From Levilactobacillus acidifarinae DSM 19394 = JCM 15949 (GTDB taxonomy: Bacteria; Bacillota; Bacilli; Lactobacillales; Lactobacillaceae), in contig NZ_AZDV01000028.1 in the NCBI RefSeq assembly GCF_001434835.1, positions 362,363 through 426,362 on the forward strand: a stretch of 64,000 nt of DNA, written 5' to 3'. Below, piece after piece: positions 14,488 to 22,831 of the stretch (its first letter is position 1; each line of letters starts with the position of its first letter). Under the pieces are notes generated by a model. It worked only from the letters and a program-made list of their open reading frames with translations, was not told the DNA's origin and searched no databases. The position numbers and the translations under genes are program-made.

Positions 14488-16083
14488 TTACCGCGCGTGA
14501 TCCGGCGATAAGATCATTGGTCCGCGAACGGCACGGGGTAATTCGACGGTAATCCGGCGCATGACGACGGGCTTGGGAACCACCACCGGTTCGGTCACCT
14601 TCGCTGGCGCCGTCTTGGCCGTCAGCATGTGCCAGATCGAATGGATCAGCAGCAAACAGACAATCATCAACGGGAAGCCGGCAATCGTTGACACGGTTTG
14701 CACGGTCTTGAAGCCCCCAACCATCACAATCCCGAAGGAGAAGACGATGAAGACTACGACCCAGATCATCCGGTTCCAGCGACTTGGTTGTTGGCCGTCA
14801 TCCAAGTGAAGACTGGTAAACGACGACACGATAAACGCCGAAGACGAAATCGTGGTGGCCAAGAAGATGAAACACGAGATACAGTACAGGGCTAAGACAA
14901 TCATCTTAAACGGTAACGTGGCAATCACCGTGGCAACCACGGCGGCTTGACCCTGCGTGTTTAAGATGTGGACCAAGTTCACGGCCCCGGTCCGTTGCAG
15001 CCACAGGGAGTAACCCCCGAAGATGGCGTAGAAGCTCATGCACCCTAAGGCCCCGTAAGTCAACATTCCGACCAAGACCTGCTTGATTGTCCGACCCTTA
15101 GAGATCCGGGCGATAAACAGTCCCATAACGGGCATATAAGACAACCACCAGCCCCAGTAGAAAATGGTTTCCTGCTGAGCCGTGGAATCCCCACCGTTCG
15201 GTAACGTGTTGGTGGACATCGAAATGAACTTTTGGGCCATTAAACCCAGACTATTGGTTTCGGAATTTAAAATGTAGACGGTCGGGCCAATGATTAAAAT
15301 CAAGGCCAAGAGTCCTAAGGCCGTCCAGATATGCGCGGCACTTAACCGGTCGATCCCCCCGTTTAACCCGTGGAAGACCGTTACGGCAAAGAGAATAAAC
15401 AGAATAATAAAGAGCTCAATCTTTAAAGCGAGGTTATCTTGAACCCCGGTCAGGCGACTCAGAACCTTCGAGATAATTGGAATTTCCATCCCGACGGAAG
15501 AGCCAATCCCGCCCATGATGCCGAAGACCACCAAGAAGTCGATGATCTGCCGCGCAATCTTTTTCCCGCGACTATCGCCTTGGAGGCTGGTAATGGCGGC
15601 ACTGACCCGTTGAACCTTACCGTGCTTGACGAATAAGACGTAAGCAATCGCAATGGTCGCGGGCGCAAACATCATCCACGCCATGGGGCCCCAGTTGAAC
15701 TGGCCGTACATGTGCGCTGCCCCGTAGGCCGCCGTCGAAAACGGCTTCAACCCAAAGGCTGGGTGTTGCAGGTACCGTAAGGGATCGACGATCGACAGCA
15801 TCAAGATGCTGGCATCGATCGCCGTGGCGAACACCATGCTTCCCCACTGGAAGCTGCTGTAACGCGGTTTATCGTCGGGATCCCCCAACTTAACCTTCCC
15901 AAACTTTCCAAAAGCGAGATACATAAAGAATAAAAAGTTAATCGCATAGACCAACAGGTAAGCCCACGACATCTGGGTATCAATCCAGTTAAGAATTGCC
16001 CCTAATACCGCTTGTAGCCGATCCCCGCCCATGATAAAGATCACGGACGCAATGGCAAACAAGACAAACGTTGGCACGAACAC
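14488..16083 (-). CDS. BCCT-family transporter, possibly N-terminally truncated
   Basis: This membrane protein of 531 residues has about 12 segments. The BCCT signature is ETIFYWGWWLSYMPVMGLFIARISKGRTIKQVLVG, with a conserved GMEIPIISKVLSR-type segment before it. The family imports choline, carnitine or betaine coupled to Na+ or H+. The glycine-rich MGIG-type motif of Na+-coupled betaine carriers is replaced by ATAIDASI, so the substrate and coupling ion differ or are unknown. The first usable start is a GTG at 16083 with no ribosome site. The frame stays open for 17 more codons upstream (including ARKNIDKLVF, which looks like genuine BCCT N-terminus) until a TGA in the terminal repeat of the element at 16115-16412. 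The native start was probably displaced. Confidence 0.75.
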   Translation of the reverse strand: MFVPTFVLFAIASVIFIMGGDRLQAVLGAILNWIDTQMSWAYLLVYAINFLFFMYLAFGKFGKVKLGDPDDKPRYSSFQWGSMVFATAIDASILMLSIVDPLRYLQHPAFGLKPFSTAAYGAAHMYGQFNWGPMAWMMFAPATIAIAYVLFVKHGKVQRVSAAITSLQGDSRGKKIARQIIDFLVVFGIMGGIGSSVGMEIPIISKVLSRLTGVQDNLALKIELFIILFILFAVTVFHGLNGGIDRLSAAHIWTALGLLALILIIGPTVYILNSETNSLGLMAQKFISMSTNTLPNGGDSTAQQETIFYWGWWLSYMPVMGLFIARISKGRTIKQVLVGMLTYGALGCMSFYAIFGGYSLWLQRTGAVNLVHILNTQGQAAVVATVIATLPFKMIVLALYCISCFIFLATTISSSAFIVSSFTSLHLDDGQQPSRWNRMIWVVVFIVFSFGIVMVGGFKTVQTVSTIAGFPLMIVCLLLIHSIWHMLTAKTAPAKVTEPVVVPKPVVMRRITVELPRAVRGPMILSPDHAR

Positions 16084-16114
16084 TAACTTATCAATATTTT
16101 TTCGCGCTAAAATA

Positions 16115-16412
16115 AAAATCCTGCTACTGATGACTCAGTTTAAGTTCCAGAATTTCTTGCTTCGTCCTAGTTGGCACTGGTCAAATTGTATCCTGTACAA
16201 CTGAGTGCCTAGTCCACAAGCGTAAATTCCCGGCTAGCAACCGGTACAGCGCTTTGTTGGCGGCGGTTAACCGCACAAAGTTTTCAGTATCTCTAGATTT
16301 TTAACGAAGCTTTGACGACACTTCGTTGGGCGCAGCGACGCGGTTAACGTCTCTGATAGAGTTTTTGCACGTTCAGCCTAGTTTCGCTAGGTTAAAATCA
16401 GTAGCAGATTTT
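16115..16412. mobile_element. MITE-like element with terminal inverted repeats
   Basis: The ends AAAATCCTGCTACTGAT (16115-16131) and ATCAGTAGCAGATTTT (16397-16412) are inverted repeats, 16 matches with one extra C. The 298-bp interior has no plausible gene. It contains hairpins (TTGGCACT..AGTGCC, AACGAA..TTCGTT, CCTAG..CTAGG). A clear target-site duplication is not visible. The left end lies 31 bp from the first usable BCCT start codon. Confidence 0.45.
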
Positions 16413-16767
16413 CCTTCCTTCTTCGGTCTGGCCTGCAGTGCAAGATACTGACGAGAAGCCTCTTAACTAAAATTAGTGCCTACGGGAGTTGCGTTCAAGT
16501 TCCCTGTCCGTCTGACGCGCCACGGCGTCGCAAGTTGAGGCCTCACGATTGGCAAAACGCCAATGGGTCTGGTCACACGGACATAACTGCCAGAAACGTT
16601 GAACTCAACAGCCAGCCAATCTTCGGTAATCGTAAATGATAACCGCATTCGAAACGTTGCTGGCAAACTGCACCAGCAGATGTTTAATTGAATTTAGAAA
16701 TCATCAATTACCTCCTCATTTTTTGCCTGAACCCCATTTGTTCAGAGCGTTACTTCCCAAGATACAC

Positions 16768-16805
16768 AAAAAGCGCCGAACCGGGTCGTCCCACGAGTCC
16801 GACGC
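16768..16805 (-). terminator. Attenuator-like hairpin
   Basis: RNA arms GCGUCGGA and UUCGGCGC pair fully if G-U is allowed and are followed by UUUUU. They lie between the promoter at 16861 and the ATG at 16704. Confidence 0.45.
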
Positions 16806-16860
16806 CATGCGCCTAAACAGCCGTTGCGACTGCATTCCTGTGAAGCAATATCCACGTTTC

Positions 16861-16889
16861 ATTATACGCGGACGGCATGATTAGTAAAA
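16861..16889 (-). promoter_or_regulatory. Leftward promoter in the gene-poor region
   Basis: TTTTAC, 17 bp, TATAAT on the minus strand. Confidence 0.45.
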
Positions 16890-17004
16890 TGGCACAACTG
16901 GTTTCCAAGTTTTCTGAACAAAGTAACCGGTTTCACCGCCTATCATGATACGAATCTAAGAATTTGATGAGAATTTTAGTTGTCCACCATCGTTTGGTCG
17001 GCAA

Positions 17005-17607
17005 CTAAAAAGCGTGGGGCCACTGCGCCTTTGCGGCCGCATCTCCGGTCGCGCCGTTATCAATTACCTTGATTACGCGTGCCGGGTTCCCTGCGATTAC
17101 CACGTCGTCGCCAAACGACTTGGTCACCACGGACCCCGCGCCAACGACCACGTTATTCCCCAGCGTTACGCCGGGTAAAATGGTTACCCGACCACCCAAC
17201 CAAGCGTTATCGCCAATGGTGATGGGCGCCCCCATTTCCACGTCAGCCACGCGAGCCATAGCGTTTAAGGGGTGTACGGGGGTGTACAGGCCGATGTTCG
17301 GGCCGAAGTAGCAGTGTTCCCCGATGGTGATTGGACAGGTGTCCAGGAAGGTCATGTCGTAGTTTCCGTAGAAGTGGTCCCCAATGTGGATGTTCCACCC
17401 ATAATCGAACTTAAATCCCGCTTCCACGAAGAAATCGTCACCGGTATCGGTGATGAGTTGGCGGTACCCGTGATTACGCTCGTCGTTGTCGTCTAACTGG
17501 TTAACGGCCCGCAGTTGCTTCCGGGCGGTCGTCCGCCGAGCAATCAACTCGTGATCAAATTGATCATACGGTTGACCAGCTGTCATCTTTTCCCGTTCTG
17601 TTGCCAT
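17005..17607 (-). CDS. Maltose/galactoside O-acetyltransferase-like enzyme
   Basis: This is a 200-residue trimeric left-handed beta-helix acetyltransferase using acetyl-CoA. The N-terminal Mac domain is visible (REKMTAGQPYDQFDHELIARRTTARKQLRAVN). The hexapeptide repeat region includes FFVEAGFKFDYGWNIHIGDHFYGNYDMTFLD and GPNIGLYTPVHPLNAMAR, where the catalytic histidine is in TPVHP. It ends with VVGAGSVVTKSFGDDVVIAGNPARVIK. This is the Maa/LacA/NodL group; acceptor specificity (maltose, glucose, galactosides) cannot be read. The ATG is 12 bases after GAGGAG. It is monocistronic. Confidence 0.85.
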   Translation of the reverse strand: MATEREKMTAGQPYDQFDHELIARRTTARKQLRAVNQLDDNDERNHGYRQLITDTGDDFFVEAGFKFDYGWNIHIGDHFYGNYDMTFLDTCPITIGEHCYFGPNIGLYTPVHPLNAMARVADVEMGAPITIGDNAWLGGRVTILPGVTLGNNVVVGAGSVVTKSFGDDVVIAGNPARVIKVIDNGATGDAAAKAQWPHAF

Positions 17608-17678
17608 AGTCTAACATCACTCCTCTTGGGGCCATCATACCACTTCTAAGGGACGGGCCTCAAAAGACGAGTCAAACC

Positions 17679-17712
17679 AAAAATGGCGGCCATCCCTGGG
17701 ACGACCGCCATT
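17679..17712 (-). terminator. Terminator of the VOC gene
   Basis: Perfect arms AATGGCGG and CCGCCATT with TTTTT on the minus strand. Confidence 0.8.
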
Positions 17713-17726
17713 AACTGGGTTTAAAC

Positions 17727-18194
17727 TTAATCTTCAACGTTAGGATTCATGCTCATCGATGGCGCTTCTCTGAGGATCCAAGTGATCCCGTAAGCGTCCA
17801 CGATTTGTCCCATTTTACCGCCCTGAGTCTGGTCGGCAAACGGATTGATCACCTTCACGTCGGACTTGATCAGCCGCTGATACAGCGCCAATAATTCCTT
17901 GACGCTGTCGTTATCGTCTTCATCGACGACCAGCATCAGTGAAATTAACGTTGACGAGGTCGGTTGCCCCATCAGCGCGTCGGCACACTGCACGTCCAGG
18001 CCTAATAATTGAAAGCCCCCGCGCATGGTCAACTGGTCTAAGTCCACATCCGGTTCTAATCCGTACTGTTCCGCCTCATCCGCCGTTGGGCTGACCCGGT
18101 AAACGTTCGTTGCGCCAAAGACATCCTGGTAGTACGCCAGGGCTTCCTTGGCACTTTCAAATTCCAAATAGGGAATTAACTTTGCTTGCATCAT
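17727..18194 (-). CDS. VOC-fold protein (PhnB-like)
   Basis: This 155-residue protein has the PhnB/glyoxalase-like arrangement: KLIPYLEFESAKEALAYYQDVFGA at the start, RGGFQLLGLDVQ in the first half, SLMLVVDEDDNDSVKELLALYQRL in the second, and GGKMGQIVDAYGITWILRE at the end. The usual metal ligands of true glyoxalases are not all present, as is common for PhnB-like members whose function is unknown. It is soluble. The two adjacent ATG codons at 18194 and 18191 follow a modest GAGGTA. It lies 31 bp downstream of rnhA in the same direction and may share its transcript. Confidence 0.8.
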   Translation of the reverse strand: MMQAKLIPYLEFESAKEALAYYQDVFGATNVYRVSPTADEAEQYGLEPDVDLDQLTMRGGFQLLGLDVQCADALMGQPTSSTLISLMLVVDEDDNDSVKELLALYQRLIKSDVKVINPFADQTQGGKMGQIVDAYGITWILREAPSMSMNPNVED

Positions 18195-18225
18195 CGGTAC
18201 CTCGTTACTTTATTTAGTCTGGTAG

Positions 18226-19101
18226 TTACTGATCGTCACTGACGCCTGCATCCCGCAAGATCTGCCGAATCGCCGCCACCGAACGGTCCACCGTCTGATG
18301 ACTCGCGGGTTGGGCGGCCACCTGAGTGGGGTGCGGTGCGACAGACGCCGGCGCTGCTTTAGGACTCGCCGTGGTGACGGGTCCCTTGGCTGGTGGCGTT
18401 ACGCCCGGCGTCGTCATGTGATCCATCGTTTGATTTAATAGGTGATCGACAAACACGTTACCTTGGTTGGTGGCGTGGCCCTTGGTCCAATGAAAACTCA
18501 GGTGCGAAAATTGGGGCAGTAACTGGTCGACTTCCCGCCATAATTCGGCGTTAGCCAACGGACCAGCACTGCGCTTCCAACCGCGCCGTTTCCAACCAGC
18601 TAACCAGCCCTGCGTCACCGCATTTAAAACGTAACGGGAGTCCAAGACGAACTGCACGGACTTAGTTGCTTGTCCCAACCGACTTAACTGTTGTAAGGCC
18701 CGCAAAAACGCCATGATTTCCATCCGGTTGTTGCTGGCCCCCCACTCGCCAGCCGAATCAGTCACCACTTGGTCCGGCAGTTCCATTCGGTAAGCCCAGG
18801 CCGCCTTGTCGTCATTGCGCACGTGACCGCCCGCGACATTGCCCGTGTTCCGGGACCCCCCGTCCGTGTAGACGGTAATGTCAGCGGGAGTTGCCGAACC
18901 GGTTGCTCGTACCTTAGCTGCCCCGGGGGTGGCGTGAGTCGGCGTCGACGTGCCGGCCATAAAGGCCTGGGCCGCCGCCTCGGTGGGAAAACTCTTATAT
19001 TGCGCGCCCGGGTACCCACTCACCTGCTTTTGCGCATCCGGCCAGGTCCGATAGATTCCGGTTTGGCGTCCTTGACGGACCGCATAAAACTTTTGTGCCA
19101 T
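18226..19101 (-). CDS. rnhA: Ribonuclease HI with N-terminal viroplasmin-like domain
   Basis: This 291-residue enzyme cleaves RNA in RNA-DNA hybrids. Residues 1-50 (AQKFYAVRQGRQTGIYRTWPDAQKQVSGYPGAQYKSFPTEAAAQAFM) form the hybrid-binding domain also found in eukaryotic RNase H1 and caulimovirus viroplasmin. A Ser/Thr/Ala linker follows. The catalytic domain supplies D (VYTDGGSRN), E (SNNRMEIMAFLRAL), D (FVLDSRYVLNAV) and D (GNVFVDHLLN), with the handle KRRGWKRS. The usual GNxxAD is GNVFVD here, keeping the Asp. A 60-residue Pro/Ala-rich C-terminal tail ending in a short helix is not part of the core. The ATG at 19101 follows GGGGATAGA. Confidence 0.9.
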   Translation of the reverse strand: MAQKFYAVRQGRQTGIYRTWPDAQKQVSGYPGAQYKSFPTEAAAQAFMAGTSTPTHATPGAAKVRATGSATPADITVYTDGGSRNTGNVAGGHVRNDDKAAWAYRMELPDQVVTDSAGEWGASNNRMEIMAFLRALQQLSRLGQATKSVQFVLDSRYVLNAVTQGWLAGWKRRGWKRSAGPLANAELWREVDQLLPQFSHLSFHWTKGHATNQGNVFVDHLLNQTMDHMTTPGVTPPAKGPVTTASPKAAPASVAPHPTQVAAQPASHQTVDRSVAAIRQILRDAGVSDDQ

Positions 19102-19383
19102 TCTATCCCCACTTTCGCACTAATCTTAGCTAGTTTACCATACTTTTCCCGCACTTCGATGAAATTGAGTATTACCAAAATCATGAAGCCGTTACCACGC
19201 CACTCATTTGTGGGTCCCGTGCCAACTGACTTTTACGGTAACTAGAACGTTAAGAATGGGTAACTTAGAGGGAGAAATTGTTTTCATCATGTAGGGATTA
19301 TGCTAACCTAGTAGGTAGAAGGATTTTACTGACCGGCGGGTAAATAACCAATTGTCTCGCCCAAATTTTTAAGGAGGTTTTTT

Positions 19384-19857
19384 ATGGAAAGTCCTATTCG
19401 CGCCACCCTCATCACCGTCGACCAAGCCCGCGCCATGTTGAAAGATCAACGTGACCAACGGGGTGAACGTTTTCCCGAACTTGCACTCTCCGGCCAGTAC
19501 ATCCTGCCAGATTATCGCTTAACGCGGAAACGGGAAGCCTTTAAGATTCGGCGGCATACGTTTTTAAAGAAGCATTTTCGCTCCTACGTCGCCTTTGACT
19601 CCGATAACGGTCAAACGTTATGGATTCATAACTTCCCTAGTCTATCCGAAGCCTGCTTTTGGTTAAATACCGGCTTAAAACCCAACGACACCGATTCGAC
19701 GAGTTCCTACCAGGAATGGAAAACCAACCACGTCGCCGAGATTGAGGTTTTAAAAGAACAGCTCCGCACGCAACATCACGAAAAGAAGAAGAGCGTCGAG
19801 ACACCCAAGAAGCCCACGGTTTCCACGGTGAAAAAGACGAAACACTTAAAAAAGTAA
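19384..19857 (+). CDS. Uncharacterised protein with basic tail (157 aa)
   Basis: I do not recognise this protein. It begins MESPIRATLITVDQARAMLKDQRDQRGERFPELALSGQYILPDYRL. It has an aromatic-rich middle (RSYVAFDSDNGQTLWIHNFPSLSEACFWLN) and ends in about 45 residues rich in Lys, His and Thr (EKKKSVETPKKPTVSTVKKTKHLKK) that look disordered and could bind nucleic acid. There is no signal peptide or membrane segment. It starts after TAAGGAGG, has its own terminator, and diverges from rnhA across 280 bp. Confidence 0.65.
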   Translation: MESPIRATLITVDQARAMLKDQRDQRGERFPELALSGQYILPDYRLTRKREAFKIRRHTFLKKHFRSYVAFDSDNGQTLWIHNFPSLSEACFWLNTGLKPNDTDSTSSYQEWKTNHVAEIEVLKEQLRTQHHEKKKSVETPKKPTVSTVKKTKHLKK

Positions 19858-19886
19858 GCGGTCCGAATCCTCGGAGCGCTTTTTGT
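19856..19886 (+). terminator. Terminator overlapping the 157-residue gene's stop codon
   Basis: AAGCGGTCCGA, loop ATCC, TCGGAGCGCTT, then TTT. The arms match at 10 of 11 positions and begin inside the TAA. Confidence 0.85.
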
Positions 19887-19910
19887 TTGCCCCGCATTCA
19901 AAGAGTGAGC

Positions 19911-19979
19911 CAGAAGGCGGTTAGTAGTGGTGTCGTTGGGGGTAGTCAGCGTCTTTGCGCTGGCTTCCCTCAGGGCCAA
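19911..19979. repeat. Dispersed repeat, copy F (fragment of type E)
   Basis: AGTGGTGTCGTTGGGGGTAGTCAGCGTC and GCGCTGGCTTCCCTCAGGGCCAA match the left half of copy E base for base over most positions. The right half is missing. Confidence 0.6.
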
Positions 19980-20024
19980 CCGGCAAGACGGATGACTTTC
20001 ACAATCTGTCCTTGACTAACCGTA

Positions 20025-20066
20025 GAAAAGAGGTCAGGACTTATACTGATGTCCTGGCCTCTAAAT
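20025..20066 (-). terminator. Terminator of codA
   Basis: Arms AGAGGTCAGGAC and GTCCTGGCCTCT, with TTTTC on the minus strand. Confidence 0.85.
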
Positions 20067-20072
20067 TTAGTG

Positions 20073-21314
20073 TTATTTAGTTAAGTTCAAGTGAACCTGC
20101 TTAGGATCGGTCTGCACAATAACGCGGCCGTGGTGGATTGAGTATAGAATCTCCGCCCGGGTGTTCAACGCGTTATAGAAGTTATCGCTGTTCATGATGA
20201 CCAGGTTGGCGGGCTTGCCCACCGTTAAGCCGTAGTGATCACTCACGTGCATGGCCTTGGCCCCGTGAGTCGTGACGAACTGGTACGAGTTCAAGATATC
20301 GTCGTACCCCATCATCTGAGTCACGTGAATCCCGGTGTGCAGCGCGTCAAGCATGTTGCCGTCGCCCATCGGGTACCAAGGATCCTTGATGTCGTCTTCC
20401 CCGAAGGCCACGTTAACGCCGGCTTCGTTGAGTTCCTTGACCCGGGTCAAGCCCCGCCGTTTAGGATACGTGTCGAACCGTCCGCCCAAGTGAGTGTTGA
20501 TCAGTGGATTGGAAATCATATTAATGTGCGAGAGTTGTAATAACCGCATCAATTTGTAAGCGTAGGCGTTGTTGTACGAGCCCATGGCCGTGGTGTGACT
20601 AGCCGTGACTTGGTCGCCCAAGCCGGTTTCGTAAGCCAACGTCGCCAACGTTTCCAAGCCCCGGGAAGCCGGGTCGTCGATTTCGTCACAGTGAGCGTCA
20701 ACCAACTTACCGTATTTCTGCGCCAAACCAACCGCAAAGTGTAGTGATTCCACGCTGTATTCGCGAGTAAATTCAAAATGAGGAATGGCCCCGATCACGT
20801 CGACGCCCAGCTTAGCCGCCTGCTCCATCAATTCCTTGCCGTGAGGAAACGACAAGATCCCGTCTTGCGGAAAGGCCACCAACTGAAGTTCAATGAAGTC
20901 CTTGACCTCATCTCGCACTTCTAACAGTGCCTTTAACGCCGTGAGGTTCGGGTCGGTCACGTCCACGTGGGAACGCACGAACTGAATCCCGTGCGAAGCT
21001 TGGAGTTCCAACGCTTGCCGGGCCCGTTGCTTCACGTCGTCGTGAGTCAACGTTTTCTTCCGTTCTCCCCAGATCCGAATCCCGTCGAACAGGGTCCCGG
21101 ACTGGTTCCATTCGGGATCTCCCGCCGTCATGGTGCTATCCAGATGCACGTGGGGATCGACAAACGGTGGCAAGATCAGCTTGCCGTGCGCGTCAATGAC
21201 CGTCTCGTGATCTTTAGGCGTAAGGTGCGCCGCAATGGCGGTAAACTTCCCGTCCTCAATGCGAATGTCCTGTGGGGCGGTGGCATTTTCAATCAATCCT
21301 TGTTGAATTAACAT
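20073..21314 (-). CDS. codA: Cytosine deaminase (CodA-like amidohydrolase)
   Basis: This 413-residue metal-dependent amidohydrolase should convert cytosine to uracil in pyrimidine salvage. Ligands visible in order are HVHLD in PPFVDPHVHLDSTM, the H of GAIPHFEFT, HCDEID with the catalytic Glu, the H of VTASHTTAMG, and D in FGEDDIKDPWYPMGDGNML. These match E. coli CodA closely (including EDDIxDPWYPLG). I use the ATG at 21314, preceded by CAGGAGG. A longer in-frame start lacks one. A 98-residue membrane protein gene ends 65 bp upstream and may be co-transcribed. Because that partner is not CodB-like (only about three membrane segments), cytosine uptake would need another carrier. Isoguanine or another purine-like substrate is possible. 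Confidence 0.85.
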   Translation of the reverse strand: MLIQQGLIENATAPQDIRIEDGKFTAIAAHLTPKDHETVIDAHGKLILPPFVDPHVHLDSTMTAGDPEWNQSGTLFDGIRIWGERKKTLTHDDVKQRARQALELQASHGIQFVRSHVDVTDPNLTALKALLEVRDEVKDFIELQLVAFPQDGILSFPHGKELMEQAAKLGVDVIGAIPHFEFTREYSVESLHFAVGLAQKYGKLVDAHCDEIDDPASRGLETLATLAYETGLGDQVTASHTTAMGSYNNAYAYKLMRLLQLSHINMISNPLINTHLGGRFDTYPKRRGLTRVKELNEAGVNVAFGEDDIKDPWYPMGDGNMLDALHTGIHVTQMMGYDDILNSYQFVTTHGAKAMHVSDHYGLTVGKPANLVIMNSDNFYNALNTRAEILYSIHHGRVIVQTDPKQVHLNLTK

Positions 21315-21379
21315 GTCTACTATTTCCTCCTGAAACGGGTATGTCCGTCGCCACACCATCCGATGCGTTGCAACCCGAC

Positions 21380-21676
21380 TTAATAAAATCCCGAAATCGT
21401 TTGGCCGAACCACAACAACAGTCCATCAGCCAGCGCACCAAGTCCCGCAACCCAAGTTGCCACGACCAGCCACGCTAGCCACCAGCCCGACTGGTGAGGA
21501 AACGCCTTCACGATTCCTATTAAGCTTATCACACATCCACCTAAACCGAGCGATAAAGTCACGGGTTCCTGACCAATAATCCGGTAGGCCCAACCCGTGG
21601 CCCCGTTCAGGGCAAATATTCCTGCCAGAAGTCCCACTAGGCCCCAGATTAACCCCCACCATTGTTGTCGCGACAT
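21380..21676 (-). CDS. Small membrane protein (98 aa)
   Basis: Three hydrophobic segments are visible (WGLIWGLVGLLAGIFAL, LSLGLGGCVISLIGIVKAF and WWLAWLVVATWVAGLGALADGLLLWF). I do not recognise the family. The start at 21676 is nine bases after GAGGGG; an earlier ATG abuts that site and is unlikely. Its position directly upstream of codA in the same direction suggests co-expression, but the protein is too small to be a nucleobase permease. Confidence 0.65.
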   Translation of the reverse strand: MSRQQWWGLIWGLVGLLAGIFALNGATGWAYRIIGQEPVTLSLGLGGCVISLIGIVKAFPHQSGWWLAWLVVATWVAGLGALADGLLLWFGQTISGFY

Positions 21677-21778
21677 CTCTTTCATCCCCTCGTTTCATCT
21701 TGGAAACATCTCTGGTCGCATTTTCACGATTTCATGCTATCCTTAGAACAATCAGGTTTGTTCTAAGGAGGAATTCAG

Positions 21779-22603
21779 ATGACTAATACTTATCCACAGG
21801 CCCTCACCATTGCGGGCTCTGATAGCGATGGGAGCGCCGGCATGCAAGCCGATTTACATACCTTTTTTGCCCGGGGCGTTTACGGTGCTTCCGTGATTAC
21901 GGCCTGCGTGGCCGGTAATTCGTACGGTATCCATGCTAGCGTTCCCATGCCCACCGACTTCATTGATCAGGAGTTTAAAGACCTGGCGGCCGACTACCAC
22001 ATTCGGGCCGCTAAGACCGGGATGCTCGCCGACTCCGAACTGATCAACGACGTGGTTCAAAATTACCAAGCCGCCGATTTTGGTCCCTTAGTAGTCGATC
22101 CCGTCATCATGACCAAGCACGGCAATCAGTTATTGGAAGAAAGCGCCTTTGAAACGTTGCGGACGCAACTACTCCCCTTAGCGACGGTGCTCACCCCGAA
22201 CTTCTACGAGGTCGAAAAAATTGCCGAAACCACGATTCGCACCGACGCGGACATGGTCGCCGCCACCCAAAAGATGCAGGCCATGGGGGCGAAGAACATC
22301 ATCGCCAAGGGTAGCCACGCCATCGCCGACCAGACCACCGTTAGAGATTTCGTGCTTCTTGAATCCGGCGACAGCTTCTGGCTGAGCGAACCCTACCACG
22401 CGACCGATCGGGTCAACGGTACCGGGGACTCCTTATCGGCCTGCATCACGGCCGAACTAGCCAAGGGTACGCCGATGAAGCAAGCCATCACCATTGCCAA
22501 GGCCTTCGTCAACACCGCGATTGGCCACCCCATCGACGTTGCTCACAAGTTTGGTCCTATCAACCATTGGGCCGCCCAAAATCGGGCTTACGAACAGCTC
22601 TAA
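21779..22603 (+). CDS. ThiD-type kinase (hydroxymethylpyrimidine or pyridoxine kinase)
   Basis: This 274-residue ribokinase-fold enzyme shows TIAGSDSDGSAGMQADLHTFFARGVYG (the ThiD substrate-site signature), KTGMLAD, VVDPVIMTKHG and the anion-hole motif RVNGTGDSLSACITAEL with the catalytic Asp. In Firmicutes, ThiD-like proteins split into HMP kinases and pyridoxal kinases, and lone copies away from thi genes are often the vitamin B6 type. No thiamine genes are nearby, and the motif GSDSDGSAG carries Asp where HMP kinases often have GGGAG, so a pyridoxine kinase role is favoured. It starts at an ATG after AAGGAGG and is monocistronic. Confidence 0.75.
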   Translation: MTNTYPQALTIAGSDSDGSAGMQADLHTFFARGVYGASVITACVAGNSYGIHASVPMPTDFIDQEFKDLAADYHIRAAKTGMLADSELINDVVQNYQAADFGPLVVDPVIMTKHGNQLLEESAFETLRTQLLPLATVLTPNFYEVEKIAETTIRTDADMVAATQKMQAMGAKNIIAKGSHAIADQTTVRDFVLLESGDSFWLSEPYHATDRVNGTGDSLSACITAELAKGTPMKQAITIAKAFVNTAIGHPIDVAHKFGPINHWAAQNRAYEQL

Positions 22604-22609
22604 ATCCTA

Positions 22610-22639
22610 GCGTCCTGGACAATCGTCCGGGGCGTTTTT
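22610..22639 (+). terminator. Terminator of the ThiD-type gene
   Basis: GCGTCCTGGAC pairs with GTCCGGGGCG through a 4-nt loop (two G-U pairs), followed by TTTTT. Confidence 0.7.
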
Positions 22640-22651
22640 GGTCGTCATGGC

Positions 22652-22831
22652 TTACCATTTATCCGGTCGCCAGGTGCGACCGTCGATTTCGCCCTGTAAT
22701 TGATCTTGACGTTGCGCTTGTTCGGCCGCTAGATGGTCTAACGCGACCCAAAAGGCCCGGTCCGTAAATTTTGTCTGGTGCTGGGCCACCGTTTGTAACT
22801 GTTGGTGTAACCACGCTTGGTTATCAGTCAT
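22652..22831 (-). CDS. Small protein translationally coupled to the oxidoreductase (59 aa)
   Basis: This short frame starts at an ATG that overlaps the last eight bases of the upstream oxidoreductase gene (ATGACTGA). It has AAGGAG exactly seven bases before it, a strong sign of translational coupling. The product, MTDNQAWLHQQLQTVAQHQTKF followed by DRAFWVALDHLAAEQAQRQDQLQG, is a soluble, Gln-rich, probably helical protein of no family known to me. Its role is likely tied to the flavoprotein. Confidence 0.65.
   Translation of the reverse strand: MTDNQAWLHQQLQTVAQHQTKFTDRAFWVALDHLAAEQAQRQDQLQGEIDGRTWRPDKW

Larger units (their letters stand above)
16413..17004. other. Gene-poor stretch, possibly a decayed gene with its leader
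   Basis: I see no recognisable protein here on either strand. Minus-strand signals are in order: a promoter (16861-16889), an attenuator-like hairpin (16768-16805), a strong GGAGG at 16710-16715 and an ATG at 16704 that opens a frame of only six codons (MISKFN) before TAA. Beyond it, frames of 40 to 67 codons without family motifs continue. This is what a gene with a broken 5' end would look like, but no homology can be named. Confidence 0.4.

Noticed and set aside
16636-16884. An 82-residue rightward frame in the gene-poor region
   Set aside because: There is no ribosome site, composition looks random, and it is antisense to the leftward promoter and hairpin.
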